Positions 10,237 through 19,595 of a stretch of DNA of 64,000 nt are shown piece by piece. Source of the stretch: Lachnospiraceae bacterium (GTDB lineage Bacteria; Bacillota; Clostridia; Lachnospirales; Lachnospiraceae); assembly GCA_003862155.1 (NCBI GenBank), contig QOUV01000009.1:1-64000 (forward strand), read 5' to 3'. Each line of letters begins with the position of its first letter. Positions within the stretch are counted from its first letter, which is position 1. The position numbers and the translations under genes were made by a program. A model generated the notes under the pieces. The model was not told the DNA's origin, ran no database searches, and saw only the letters and a program-made list of their open reading frames with translations.

Positions 10237-10997
10237 TTTTGTATCTCCATATGCTTTCTTGATATACCAGCAGCAATCTCAAATGGTACATATATAAGTG
10301 CCATCACTGAAACCGCCATTACAGCGTAGCCGATAAGGTACCCCGGAACTCCCATAAACGATGCCATCCACGACAGCGGCGTGCCTTCATCCGGCCAGTT
10401 GATGAAGAGATAGTTGCAGTCGAATTTTTTATCAAAAATAAATATCGGCGGGACGATCACAGCCAGAAATACGATTTCATACCACAGATGAAAAATCCTC
10501 GGTTTTACGCGCCTGTCGATAAGCAGAAGAAGTGGGTAGAGCAGCAGAAGCTCGTGCCAGATGTAGCCGTAAATATTGAAGAAATTCCAGACCGGGTAGA
10601 ATGACCAGTCCGGAAGCAACAGCGCGAAAACCGAACCTGGTCCGAGAAGTATCACGGCCACCTCACCGAAAAATGCCCGGGCTTTTTTTGATGGAAGAAA
10701 CGAGGCCGGCACAAAGTCGTAGACCGCGAGCCCGCAGAGGTGAAGCGGCAGCATTCCGATGTTTGCCTTGTGAATGGAGAAGAGCACGATCCATTTCGAA
10801 GCTTCCATGCACAGCAGAAAAATCGGAATTTCTTTAAGAATCCTGTCGCGGCCTTTTTCTCTGCATCTGATAAAAATCACGGCGATTACCGCCATGACAG
10901 CACCGACAGCGGCAAGGCAGAAAAAGTGCGTCGCAGAAAAAATCTGGTATCCGGAGCCTTTTGGAATATCGTCCTGATATGTGAAAAATGGAATCAA
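10233..10997 (-). CDS. ywaF: YwaF/TIGR02206-type integral membrane protein
   Basis: This 254-residue protein has about seven hydrophobic segments and the pattern of the YwaF family: a first helix after QIFSATHFFCL, a second half with LPLHLCGLAVYD, PGSVFALLLPDWSFYPVWNF and IWHELLLLYPLLLL. No transport substrate or reaction is established for bacterial members; the fold is related to eukaryotic TMEM164. The likely start is TTG at 10997, preceded by GAGGCG. The stop overlaps the start of the broken MATE gene. It follows the flavoenzyme gene by 21 bases, so the three may have formed one transcript. Confidence 0.75.
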   Translation of the reverse strand: MIPFFTYQDDIPKGSGYQIFSATHFFCLAAVGAVMAVIAVIFIRCREKGRDRILKEIPIFLLCMEASKWIVLFSIHKANIGMLPLHLCGLAVYDFVPASFLPSKKARAFFGEVAVILLGPGSVFALLLPDWSFYPVWNFFNIYGYIWHELLLLYPLLLLIDRRVKPRIFHLWYEIVFLAVIVPPIFIFDKKFDCNYLFINWPDEGTPLSWMASFMGVPGYLIGYAVMAVSVMALIYVPFEIAAGISRKHMEIQK

Positions 10998-11018
10998 AAT
11001 GGATCGCCTCTTTTGGAT

Positions 11019-11966
11019 TTACAGTCTGTGCAGCACGCTTGGATCGAACGACTTCATATCTTTGACTCCGGTGTAGATGCACATTTCAGAAAGCTGGGCG
11101 TTCATTCCTTTTACCTTCCTGACAACTCCTTTGCGGCCCTCTTTGAGAAGCGGCATCAGAATTCCACGTCCGACAGCAACAGCATCTGCGCCGAGAGCTA
11201 AAGCCTTGTAGGCATCGTAACCGGTATCGATCGAGCAGTCGCAGAAAATGGAGACTCCGCTTCCGGCAAGAGCTTCTTTGATCTTCGGCAGAATGTAAAG
11301 TGGCGGAATGCCAAACGGAACTCTGCCATGATGGTGTGAAACGAATACAGCAGCGGCGCCAGCGTCGCGGGCCATCAGGGCATCATTTACAGATAGTACG
11401 CCTTTTACAACAAATGGAACTCCGGCGGCTTTTACATATTCCAAGAGATCTTTGAAAAATACCGGCCCGATCGGCAGTCCATCGACGACATCGTAATTTC
11501 CATCTTTTCCGGCAACATGGTCGATATCCATTCCTACAGCGACAGCCCCACATTTTCTGGCAAATTCGATCTCTGAAAATATTCGGTCGTGATCAGCAAA
11601 AGGCTTGATGATCCGGACAGTATCAGCGCCCTCCTTTGAGAGCTCCTCAAAAGTCTCGTTGGTTTCCATTCCGACCCAATTTAAGGTGTTAAGCTCTTTA
11701 GCAGCCGCAGCATATTCAGACATGGGTTTTCCCTTAGAAGAATTTGTCTTGTTCAGATGCGAAAAGGCAGGCATCATGATCGGAGTGCTGTACGTCTTAC
11801 CAAAAATATTTGTACTTAGATCCGGCTTGACCGAATCGATAATCCGCATTTCAACGTGCAGACTGTCCAGAAATCTTCGTGTCGTGACATTTGCATCCTC
11901 AGGCGACTTGTCCGTAACCGGGATAACTCCCTCGGGATCCGGCCAGGGTGATTTAACATTTTCCAT
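11019..11966 (-). CDS. FMN-dependent alpha-hydroxy-acid oxidizing protein (lactate-oxidase family)
   Basis: This 315-residue protein is a TIM-barrel flavoenzyme of the glycolate/lactate oxidase family, which oxidizes 2-hydroxy acids with FMN. Family marks seen include TPIMMPAFSHL near the N terminus, FVVKGV (the FMN-contacting Lys), the active-site VSHHHGR in place of the usual SNHGGR, and the phosphate-binding GYDAYKALALGADAVAVGRG. The His and Arg of the active site are kept. It is shorter than classical members (about 350-380), and its HHHGR variant marks a clostridial branch whose substrate I do not know. In an anaerobe it may be a dehydrogenase rather than an oxidase. An AAGGAG site precedes the ATG. 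Confidence 0.82.
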   Translation of the reverse strand: MENVKSPWPDPEGVIPVTDKSPEDANVTTRRFLDSLHVEMRIIDSVKPDLSTNIFGKTYSTPIMMPAFSHLNKTNSSKGKPMSEYAAAAKELNTLNWVGMETNETFEELSKEGADTVRIIKPFADHDRIFSEIEFARKCGAVAVGMDIDHVAGKDGNYDVVDGLPIGPVFFKDLLEYVKAAGVPFVVKGVLSVNDALMARDAGAAAVFVSHHHGRVPFGIPPLYILPKIKEALAGSGVSIFCDCSIDTGYDAYKALALGADAVAVGRGILMPLLKEGRKGVVRKVKGMNAQLSEMCIYTGVKDMKSFDPSVLHRL

Positions 11967-11986
11967 TTTAATTCTCCTTTCATAAA

Positions 11987-12068
11987 TGGGACAGCGGGGA
12001 CGGTTCTTTTTGTCCCAAAATCAGAATTGTCAGATTTTGGGACAAAAAGAACCGTCCCTATTGTCCCA
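11987..12068. repeat. 82-bp palindromic repeat, copy 1
   Basis: Two 36-base arms beginning TGGGACAGCGGGGACGGTTC pair with three mismatches around a 10-base loop. The same element recurs at 23317-23398 (perfect arms), as one arm at 20344-20374, and as a longer diverged form at 21614-21769. The stop codon and last two codons (GQ) of the AraC regulator lie inside it, so insertion replaced that gene's 3' end. Transcribed from either side it would form a strong hairpin. I recall this GGGACGGTTC...GTCCC pattern as a dispersed clostridial repeat of REP/MITE type. Confidence 0.85.
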
Positions 12069-13017
12069 GCCTGACGGCTTTGGGACTTTTTCCGTACGTC
12101 TTTTCAAAGAGCCGGTAGAAGTAGCTTGTGTTTTCGTAGCCGACTGACAGCGAAATTTCGGTGACAGGGAGAGCGGTGTTTTTCAGGAACCATGTGGCCA
12201 TGTCCATCCGCTTTTCTGAGAGCAGGCGGGTGAAATTTTTGCCGGTATTTTTTTTGATGATGCGTCCCATCGTGTAAATGTCGATGTGGTTTTTTTCACA
12301 AAACGATGAGAAACTCGCGGTCCTGTAGTCGGTGTTGATGTAGTCGAGGAGGGTCAGCATCATTTTTTTGTCGTACGAGTCATCGGCCATATGAAGGTGT
12401 TCGGTCTGATTCATCAGGTGCAGAAAAAGAAGAGCCATCGTCTGCTGGCTGATCTGGCGGTTTTTCTCCGGCGAGTCGAGCATCAGGATGATCAGGTTTT
12501 CCATCAGGTTCTGCACCGGCAAAACGTCCGATACATCAAAATACAGATAATTTCCCCCGATACCTTTGCTGGTCAGACACCCGATCAAAAAATCGCAGAG
12601 AGTGGATTTTGTGTCTCCGATCCTCTTGAGCACTTCATCGAAAAATGCCGGCAGTATTATAAAATTCACTGCGATATCATCTTTGCCGGCTGGCTCGATT
12701 TCCTGCTTCGCATGCTGATTCATAAAAAGCAGATCGCCGCTTTTCAACTCGACCTTATTTCCATCGATGTAGTGAGTGGTATGCCCCTGCACCATGTAGA
12801 CGAATTCTACGAAATTATGCGTGTGCTCCGGAAAGTGTACAAACCTTGTATTTGGCCGTATATCAATCAGTCGCCCCTGCTTCAGCAGCAGTGCCGCATC
12901 GATCTCATTCTGCTTCGAATGGTAGTAAATACTTCTATCTATATCTTTATTACCATCCAGAATTTTTTGCTCCTCAGGAGTGATTTTCGAGAGTCTTTTG
13001 ATTAACTTTTTCTTCAT
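12058..13017 (-). CDS. AraC-family regulator, probable rhamnose regulator
   Basis: The 319-residue protein has an N-terminal cupin sensor domain (residues about 55-140: FPEHTHNFVEFVYMVQGHTT, then LKSGDLLFMNQHAKQEI) and a C-terminal AraC double helix-turn-helix (about 220-319) with TGKNFTRLLSEKRMDMA and SVGYENTSYFYRLFEKTYGK. It is divergent from the rhaD-isomerase-rhaB operon across a 150-bp gap, the usual place for a RhaS/RhaR-like activator, so L-rhamnose or its product is the likely effector; this is inference. Its last codons come from an inserted palindromic repeat. The ribosome binding site is weak. Confidence 0.85.
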   Translation of the reverse strand: MKKKLIKRLSKITPEEQKILDGNKDIDRSIYYHSKQNEIDAALLLKQGRLIDIRPNTRFVHFPEHTHNFVEFVYMVQGHTTHYIDGNKVELKSGDLLFMNQHAKQEIEPAGKDDIAVNFIILPAFFDEVLKRIGDTKSTLCDFLIGCLTSKGIGGNYLYFDVSDVLPVQNLMENLIILMLDSPEKNRQISQQTMALLFLHLMNQTEHLHMADDSYDKKMMLTLLDYINTDYRTASFSSFCEKNHIDIYTMGRIIKKNTGKNFTRLLSEKRMDMATWFLKNTALPVTEISLSVGYENTSYFYRLFEKTYGKSPKAVRLGQ

Positions 13018-13097
13018 ATATGAGTCCCATTCTGGAAAACCTGAGCGGTTACACTATTCAGATTATACTACGAAAAGCGCAAAATAGGACGCATTTT

Positions 13098-13125
13098 TTT
13101 ACAAATCCTGTTCTATAAATATAAC
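13098..13125 (+). promoter_or_regulatory. Probable promoter of the rhamnose operon
   Basis: TTTACA at 13098-13103 and TATAAC at 13120-13125 are 16 bases apart, 45-70 bases before the rhaD start. The rhaD ATG at 13169 has a strong AGGAGG site. The operator for the divergent AraC protein should lie just upstream, but no clear direct-repeat half-sites were recognized. Confidence 0.4.
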
Positions 13126-13168
13126 CCTACAGGGCGTAATATCAAAATAATAACAGGAGGAAAAATAT

Positions 13169-14051
13169 ATGAAGGTCATAGACTCAGAACTATTAAAAGC
13201 GTACGCCCGTATGGCGATGGATGGATTTAATCAGGGATGGCACGAGAGAAATGGCGGCAACCTGACATACAGACTTAAAGACAGTGATGTCGAGGAACTG
13301 AAGGACGATTTTGATGAAAAAGGCGTCTGGGAGGACATCGGCTGGCAGGCTGGACACGAGGACGACAGCGCATTTCCGGACCTCGGTGGAGAGTACTTCA
13401 TGGTAAGCGGATCGGGAAAATATTTCAGAAATATTCAGCCGGATCCAGAGAACAACGTCGCAATCATCAGGTTAAATAAAGAGGGCACCAGATTTATGAA
13501 AGTCTGGGGCTTAAAAAATGGTGGCAGACCGACTTCGGAGCTTCCAACTCACCTCGCAAATCTGGACGTACTAAAGAAGAGAGATGCTGATATCAGGATC
13601 GTCTATCACTGCCATCCGACAAACTTAATTGCACTGACATATGTGCTGCCGCTCGATGAGAGAGTTTTCACCAGAGAAATCTATGAGATGGCAACTGAGT
13701 GCCCCGATTGTTTTTCCAGAGGGGATCGGCATAGTACCATGGATGCTCTGCGGCGGAAAAGAGATCGGAGATTACACCGCAAATCTTATGAGGACTCACG
13801 ACATCTGCGTCTGGGCTCAACATGGAACGTTTGTCTGCGGCCGCACTTTTGACGAAGCGTTTGGGCTTATACACACGGCTGAGAAAGCAGCAGAGGTTCT
13901 TGTAAAAGTTATGTCCATTTCAAATGTGAAGAGGCAGACCATTACTCCGGACCAGTTCAGAGAGCTGAATGCGCCATTCGGAGTTCATATCAATGAAAAA
14001 TTTCTCTATGAGAAAAAAGACAACACAATTGGGCAGATGCCGGAGGACTGA
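13169..14051 (+). pseudogene. rhaD: Rhamnulose-1-phosphate aldolase, single-base frameshift
   Basis: RhaD splits L-rhamnulose 1-phosphate into dihydroxyacetone phosphate and L-lactaldehyde with a Zn ion. The first frame (13169 to about 13705) holds NGGNLTYR, PTSELPTHL with the likely Glu, and YHCHPTN with two metal His. At a run of four C (13702-13705) the frame breaks after MATECP. The next frame continues IVFPEGIGIVPWML and then VWAQHGTFVCG, with the third His, to 14051. Removing one C restores a normal-length protein of about 293 residues. It is either a true mutation, a phase-variable C tract or an assembly error; the intact genes downstream favour a recent event or an error. It is first in an operon, 3 bases from the isomerase gene. 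Confidence 0.9.
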
Positions 14052-14053
14052 TC

Positions 14054-15472
14054 ATGTTAGTAGATACAAAAGCAAGAGTTGGAGTATTTTCAATTGCACT
14101 CGGTGCATATCTGCCGCAGTTCCCACAGCTGGTGCCTGAGTTTAAGGGACAGTACGAAGTTTTTAAGAAGATGCTTCCTGACACCATAGAGATAGTCGAT
14201 GGCGGACTTGTCACGACAAAGGAGGAGGCACAGGCAGCTGGAGATAAGTTCAGGGCGGCTGACGTTGACCTTGTATTTTTACAGCTTCTAACTTATGCGA
14301 CATCCTACAATATGCTTCCGGCTGTTAAGGATCTCGATGTACCGGTCATTCTTGTAAACCTTCAGAAATTAAGAGTTCCGGATTATAAAAATGCACAGAT
14401 CCCTGACTGGCTCGGCAAGTATTACGCCTGCGGGGCTGTCGGCGAGATGGCTGCGGATTTGAACCGCTTTGGTAAGAGACACGCGGTGATCACCGGGGTT
14501 GTTGAGGGCGGAGATGAGCAGGCTAAGTGCGAGATCAATGACTGGTGCAGGGCTGCTCAGGTCAGACGCAGATTCAGAGACACTAACATTGCGCAGATCG
14601 GCCGTCCTTACCCGGGAATGATGGATCTCTATATCGATGAGTCGAACCTCTACAGAAGGCTCGGCCTCTACACTAAGCAGTTCGACTGGGAAAAAATGTG
14701 GGCAATCGCAGACAACATAGACGATCAGGCTGCTATCGAAGCAAAGGTAGAAGATATCCACGGCACTTTTGACATAACAGGTGAATACGAAGAGAGTGAC
14801 ATCAGGACAATGGCCAAATACGTCGTTGCCTTTGAAAAATGGGTCAGAGACGAAAAACTCGGGCTTATCGCTTCGCATTACGATGGTTTCGCAAAAGGAC
14901 AGGCCGGTGTGCTCGATTCTATGCTTATCCCGGCATTTTCAATGCTTATAAAACAGGGCACTGCCTGCGCAGTTGAAGGTGATATGAAGGTCGCAATGGC
15001 GATGAGCATCATGAAGACAATATGCGGAAGCGGCCAGCTTTCTGAGATGTATTCGATTGATTTTGACGACGACATCTGCATCATAGGGCACTCTGGTTCC
15101 GGCGACTACGATATTTCAAAGGCGAAGAAGCCGACTATGAAGATCGTTCCTGTTTTCCATGGTAAAACAGGCGGCGGTTATCTGACACAGTTTTATCCGC
15201 CGGCTGGAGACATTACCTACCTTGCAATCACTCAGGACGGAGACGGCAATTTCAAATTTGTAGCCGCAGAGGGCGTAAATGAGGACGGTCCAATCTATGG
15301 ATTCGGCGATACAAATATGCGCACGAGATTTTCATGCGGAGCAAAAGAATTTGTAAACCGCTGGAGCCAGGCCGGCCCGACACACCACATGGCAGCAGGT
15401 ATCGGCCACAATATCGGGACCATAAGAAAAGTGGCTGAGATCCTTAACGTACCACTGGAGGTAATTGAATGA
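14054..15472 (+). CDS. L-fucose/L-arabinose isomerase-family protein (likely rhamnose-operon isomerase)
   Basis: This 472-residue protein has the AraA/FucI ketol-isomerase fold. An N-terminal Rossmann-like part includes VFLQLLTYATSY. Likely Mn-binding positions sit in CAVEGDMKVAMAM, LSEMYSIDFDD, GHSGSGDY and PTHHMAAGIG (an acid, an acid, His and His, as in AraA). It lies between rhaD and rhaB, and no RhaA-type rhamnose isomerase is in the operon, so it may convert L-rhamnose to L-rhamnulose, or act on fucose or another 6-deoxy sugar. That assignment is inferred from context only. Its stop overlaps the rhaB start by 4 bases, which suggests coupled translation. Confidence 0.8.
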   Translation: MLVDTKARVGVFSIALGAYLPQFPQLVPEFKGQYEVFKKMLPDTIEIVDGGLVTTKEEAQAAGDKFRAADVDLVFLQLLTYATSYNMLPAVKDLDVPVILVNLQKLRVPDYKNAQIPDWLGKYYACGAVGEMAADLNRFGKRHAVITGVVEGGDEQAKCEINDWCRAAQVRRRFRDTNIAQIGRPYPGMMDLYIDESNLYRRLGLYTKQFDWEKMWAIADNIDDQAAIEAKVEDIHGTFDITGEYEESDIRTMAKYVVAFEKWVRDEKLGLIASHYDGFAKGQAGVLDSMLIPAFSMLIKQGTACAVEGDMKVAMAMSIMKTICGSGQLSEMYSIDFDDDICIIGHSGSGDYDISKAKKPTMKIVPVFHGKTGGGYLTQFYPPAGDITYLAITQDGDGNFKFVAAEGVNEDGPIYGFGDTNMRTRFSCGAKEFVNRWSQAGPTHHMAAGIGHNIGTIRKVAEILNVPLEVIE

Positions 15473-16860
15473 GCAGCGAATACCTGGCGGTAGATATTGG
15501 CGCTTCGAGTGGAAGGCACATTGTCGGAACGGTTGATAACAAAAAGATAAATATGACCGAGACCTACCGCTTCGAAAATGGTCTCATCGAAAAAAATGGG
15601 CACAAATGCTGGGATATAGAGAATCTGAAAAACAGCGTGATCGCAGGAATTAAAGAGACTTTAAAAAGAGGCTTCTATCCAGAGACTTTGGGTATAGATA
15701 CCTGGGCAGTTGACTTCGTACTTCTAGATAAAAATGATGAAATAATTGGCGATGCTGTTGCCTATAGGGATTCGAGAACGAATGGAATTTGCGAAGAACT
15801 TGAGAAACTTAAGGTTATTTCATTCAGGGAGCTCTATTCGAAAACCGGAATCCAATACCAGAAATTCAATACGATCTACCAGCTTTTTGCTTTGAAAAAA
15901 GAGCACCCGGATTATTTTGAAAAAGCTGAGACTTTTCTTATGATCCCGGATTATCTGAACTTTGTGCTGACGGGCGTCAAGGCAAATGAATACACCAACG
16001 CCACGACGACGGCTCTTGTGAATGCAAAAACCGGTGACTGGGATTTCGAGATCATTGACCGGCTCGGCCTTCCTGGACATATTTTTCAAGAAATACAGAT
16101 GCCAGGCACCCCGCTTGGCAGACTCCGCCCGGAGATAGCTTCAGAAACTGGAGCGGATATTGAAGTCATACTTCCGGCAACTCACGACACCGGTTCTGCT
16201 TTTCTATCAGTCCCTGCAAAAAATGACACCTCTGTATTTTTAAGCTCTGGCACCTGGTCGCTGATGGGCGTCGAGAATAGAGAGGCAATCGCATCAGACG
16301 CAAGCCGTGCTGCAAATTTTACAAATGAGGGTGGCTACGAGCACCGCTTCAGATATCTGAAAAATATCATGGGTCTATGGATGAACCAGAATGTGCGCAG
16401 AGAGCTTGATCCAAAGCCTGCATTTCCGGATCTTATCGCAAGTGCGCAGAAGTTTTCAGACATAAAGACTACAGTGGATGTAGATGACGAGAGGTTTCTT
16501 GCGCCGGTTTCGATGATCGATGAAATCAAAAAAGCCTGCGCCGAAAAGAATGAACCAATCCCAGACGAGACAGGCGCTGTGATGCAGGTCATCTACAACT
16601 CACTGGCAGACGACTATGCAAAGACAGTAAAGCAGCTTGAAAAGCTGACTGGAAAGAAATTTACCTGCATAATCGTAGTTGGTGGAGGAAGCCAGGATAA
16701 GTATTTGAACAAACTTACATCCGAGGCTTCTGGACTTCCGGTATATTGCGGCCCGGTCGAGGGCACTGCGCTTGGAAATCTTATTGTTCAGTTTATCCAT
16801 GCGGGAGAATTTGAGGATTTAAAAGAAGCCCGAAAAGCTGTCTCCATTATGAAACAGTGA
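15469..16860 (+). CDS. rhaB: Rhamnulokinase
   Basis: The 463-residue FGGY-family sugar kinase phosphorylates L-rhamnulose at O1 using ATP. It opens with the phosphate-1 motif LAVDIGASSGRH, typical of RhaB. GIDTWAVDFVLLD carries the catalytic-region Asp, FLSSGTWSLMGVE is a RhaB-type ATP loop, and IIVVGGGSQDKYLNKL is the adenosine motif. Length fits the family (460-490). Its ATG lies inside the end of the isomerase gene. No rhamnose transporter is adjacent, so uptake must be encoded elsewhere. No strong terminator follows, although a T-rich stretch is present at 16879-16905. Confidence 0.93.
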   Translation: MSSEYLAVDIGASSGRHIVGTVDNKKINMTETYRFENGLIEKNGHKCWDIENLKNSVIAGIKETLKRGFYPETLGIDTWAVDFVLLDKNDEIIGDAVAYRDSRTNGICEELEKLKVISFRELYSKTGIQYQKFNTIYQLFALKKEHPDYFEKAETFLMIPDYLNFVLTGVKANEYTNATTTALVNAKTGDWDFEIIDRLGLPGHIFQEIQMPGTPLGRLRPEIASETGADIEVILPATHDTGSAFLSVPAKNDTSVFLSSGTWSLMGVENREAIASDASRAANFTNEGGYEHRFRYLKNIMGLWMNQNVRRELDPKPAFPDLIASAQKFSDIKTTVDVDDERFLAPVSMIDEIKKACAEKNEPIPDETGAVMQVIYNSLADDYAKTVKQLEKLTGKKFTCIIVVGGGSQDKYLNKLTSEASGLPVYCGPVEGTALGNLIVQFIHAGEFEDLKEARKAVSIMKQ

Positions 16861-16907
16861 AACGGTTGAGACAGTCATGCTTTTTTTTAAAAACGTTGTT
16901 TTTCCAA

Positions 16908-16936
16908 TTGACGGGAATATGTTTATAGGTTATTAT
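16908..16936 (+). promoter_or_regulatory. Promoter of pflB with possible operator downstream
   Basis: TTGACG (16908-16913) and TATTAT (16931-16936) are spaced by 17 bases. Downstream there are two dyads: GTTAG...CTAAC at about 16948-16963 and a perfect 10-bp palindrome TAACATGTTA at 16978-16987. Either could bind a redox or fermentation regulator; the match to the known Rex site is poor. A GGGAGGT ribosome binding site precedes the ATG. Confidence 0.6.
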
Positions 16937-17028
16937 ATTTTTTGCAGGTTAGGAGATGCTAACAAATAAGCTATGCCTAACATGTTAAGATACCAATCAA
17001 CCCACATACACCTAATTGGGAGGTCGTA

Positions 17029-19302
17029 ATGACAAATTTTGATGCATGGGAAGGCTTTACGCCGGGCCATTGGAACGACGATGTGAATGTTCGTGACTTC
17101 ATTCAGAAGAACTACACTCCATATGATGGAGATGAGAGCTTCCTTGAGGGACCGACTGAACGCACCAACAAACTCTGGGGCAAACTGCAGGAGCTTCAGA
17201 AGCAGGAGAGAGCAAAGGGAGGAGTTCTCGATATGGAGACAGACGTTGTCTCAGATATCGATGCTTACGGACCGGCTTATATCGACGATTCTATGAAGGA
17301 TGATGAGCAGATTGTCGGACTTCAGACAGACAAGCCGCTGAAGCGTGCTTTCATGCCATACGGTGGTATCAGGATGGCAGAGGAAGCACTGACTACTTAC
17401 GGGTACACACCGAACCCGCAGCTTCACGAGATTTTTACAAAATACCACAAGACTCATAATGAGGCTGTTTTCGATACTTACACTCCGGAGATGATCACAG
17501 CCCGTCACTGCCATATCGTTACCGGACTTCCTGATACTTATGGAAGAGGCCGTATCGTTGGCGACTACAGAAGAGTCGCTCTCTACGGTATCGATTACCT
17601 GATCGAGAAGAAGGAAGAGGACAAGGCTGCAACTGGTCACAACGATATGATGACTGGTAAGGTTGTACGCTTAAGAGAAGAGATCGCTGAGCAGATCAAG
17701 GCTTTAAAGAAGATGAAGAAGCTTGCTGCCTCTTACGGATTTGATATCTCAAAGCCGGCAAAGACTGCCAAGGAGGCTGTTCAGTGGCTGTACTTCGGCT
17801 ACCTTTCAGCTATTAAGCAGCAGAACGGCGCCGCTATGTCAGTAGGCCGTATCTCTACTTTCCTCGATATCTATATCACAAGAGATTTAAATAAGGGACT
17901 TATCACTGAGAAGGAAGCGCAGGAGCTTATCGACCATCTGACTATGAAGTTTCGAATGGTAAAGTTCGCCCGTATCCCTTCATACAACGAGCTCTTCTCA
18001 GGTGATCCGGTATGGGCTACACTCGAGGTCGCCGGTATCGGTATGGACGGAAGAAGCATGGTTACAAAGAACGACTATCGTTTCCTTCACACCCTTGAGA
18101 ACATGGGACCGGCTCCTGAGCCGAACCTCACTGTTCTCTACAGCAGTGATCTCCCTGATAACTTTAAGAAATATGCCGCAAAGATCTCTGTTGATACTTC
18201 ATCTATCCAGTATGAGAACGATGATGTCATGAAGCCTGTCTGGGGCGATGACTACAGCATCTGCTGCTGCGTTTCCGCTACTCAGACCGGTAAGGAGATG
18301 CAGTTCTTCGGAGCCCGCGCCAACCTTGCAAAGGCTCTTCTGTACGCTATCAACAGTGGTAAGGACGAGAAGTTCAAGGATAAGCAGGGCCACCATATGC
18401 AGGTTGGACCGGAGCTTGCTCCTATGACTTCTGATATTCTTGACTACGATGAGGTCATCCACAAGTATGATATGACTCTCGACTGGCTCGCCGGTCTCTA
18501 TGTCAATATCCTCGACCTGATCCACTACATGCACGACAAGTACTACTATGAGTCAGCAGAGATGTCTCTTATCGACACCAACGTTCGCCGTACTTTCGCA
18601 ACTGGTATTGCCGGTTTCTCACACGTAGTTGATTCACTTTCAGCTATCAAGTACGCAAAAGTAACCGCTATCCGTGACGATGAGGGTGTTACCACTGACT
18701 TCAAGATCGAGGGAGACTTCCCTAAGTATGGTAACGACGATCCTAGAGCCGACGAGATCGCTGTCAAGCTCTTAAAGACTTTTATGGGCAAGCTCAGAAA
18801 GTTCCATACTTACAGAGATTCAGATGCTACCACCTCTATCCTTACTATCACTTCAAACGTTGTTTATGGTGAGGCTACAGGTGCTACTCCTGATGGAAGA
18901 AAGGCATTCACTCCATTCGCTCCTGGTGCAAACCCGGCTTATGGCGCTGAGCAGAACGGTCTTCTCGCTTCCCTCAACTCTGTTGCAAAGCTTCCTTACG
19001 AGTATTCTCTCGATGGTATTTCAAATACCCAGACTATGACTCCGGATTCTCTTGGCCATGATGAGGATGAGAGAAAAGGCAAGCTCGTAAATGTTCTCGA
19101 TGGTTACTTTGATCAGGGTGCTCATCACCTTAACGTTAACGTCTTCGGTAAGGAGAAGCTCCTTGACGCTATGGATCATCCTGAGAAGCCTGAGTACGCT
19201 AACTTCACAATCCGTGTTTCTGGTTACGCTGTTAAGTTCATCGACCTGACCAGAAAGCAGCAGCTCGATGTAATCAACCGTACATTCCACGATCATCTTT
19301 GA
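17029..19302 (+). CDS. pflB: Formate C-acetyltransferase (pyruvate formate-lyase)
   Basis: This 757-residue glycyl-radical enzyme turns pyruvate and CoA into acetyl-CoA and formate in the cytoplasm, the main anaerobic pyruvate route. The active-site pair is in ICCCVS (Cys413-Cys414), and the radical Gly732 is in RVSGYAVKF close to the C terminus. [18 protein letters not shown] and [10 protein letters not shown] also match the family, and the length equals E. coli PflB. Codon use is strongly biased to a few codons, as expected for a highly expressed gene. The activase gene follows 293 bases later, after a large hairpin repeat. Confidence 0.98.
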   Translation: MTNFDAWEGFTPGHWNDDVNVRDFIQKNYTPYDGDESFLEGPTERTNKLWGKLQELQKQERAKGGVLDMETDVVSDIDAYGPAYIDDSMKDDEQIVGLQTDKPLKRAFMPYGGIRMAEEALTTYGYTPNPQLHEIFTKYHKTHNEAVFDTYTPEMITARHCHIVTGLPDTYGRGRIVGDYRRVALYGIDYLIEKKEEDKAATGHNDMMTGKVVRLREEIAEQIKALKKMKKLAASYGFDISKPAKTAKEAVQWLYFGYLSAIKQQNGAAMSVGRISTFLDIYITRDLNKGLITEKEAQELIDHLTMKFRMVKFARIPSYNELFSGDPVWATLEVAGIGMDGRSMVTKNDYRFLHTLENMGPAPEPNLTVLYSSDLPDNFKKYAAKISVDTSSIQYENDDVMKPVWGDDYSICCCVSATQTGKEMQFFGARANLAKALLYAINSGKDEKFKDKQGHHMQVGPELAPMTSDILDYDEVIHKYDMTLDWLAGLYVNILDLIHYMHDKYYYESAEMSLIDTNVRRTFATGIAGFSHVVDSLSAIKYAKVTAIRDDEGVTTDFKIEGDFPKYGNDDPRADEIAVKLLKTFMGKLRKFHTYRDSDATTSILTITSNVVYGEATGATPDGRKAFTPFAPGANPAYGAEQNGLLASLNSVAKLPYEYSLDGISNTQTMTPDSLGHDEDERKGKLVNVLDGYFDQGAHHLNVNVFGKEKLLDAMDHPEKPEYANFTIRVSGYAVKFIDLTRKQQLDVINRTFHDHL

Positions 19303-19323
19303 TCTGACTGTAGGATTTTTCTA

Positions 19324-19548
19324 AACAGCTGCCGCAGATAATGGTTCTCTAGGTTACGCTTTTCTGTTCATTCGCGCGCGCCTATTTGCGGCCCTCTGAC
19401 AAAACGCACAGAATTGCTTTTATAAAAATTGCTGACGCAATTTTTTTTAGCAATTCTGTTTGAACGGTTGTCACCCGGGCCGCAGCTGGCGCGCTCATTC
19501 ACAACGAAAAGCGCAACAATCGTTTACCATTTATCTGCGGCAGCTGTT
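19324..19548. repeat. Long hairpin repeat A, between pflB and pflA
   Basis: About 225 bases fold back on themselves. AACAGCTGCCGCAGATA pairs with TATCTGCGGCAGCTGTT at the ends, followed by CGCTTTTC/GAAAAGCG, GCGCGC/GCGCGC and TGCGGCCC/GGGCCGCA. The tip is an inner hairpin ACAGAATTGC/GCAATTCTGT. Related copies lie at 20414-20612 and 21375-21574, and a partial one near 58336-58401. No open reading frame is present. It may act as a terminator or a processing or stability element between pflB and pflA. Confidence 0.85.
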
Positions 19549-19595
19549 ATTGTAATGTACAGAATTTAGTAAAGATATTCATAGATAGGAAAAAT

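Noticed and set aside
10601-11201. Plus-strand frames of 78-153 codons over the YwaF and flavoenzyme genes
   Set aside because: They are antisense to well supported genes and have no family features.
16948-16987. A Rex or FNR site in front of pflB
   Set aside because: The dyads are real, but they do not match the consensus sites well enough to name a regulator.
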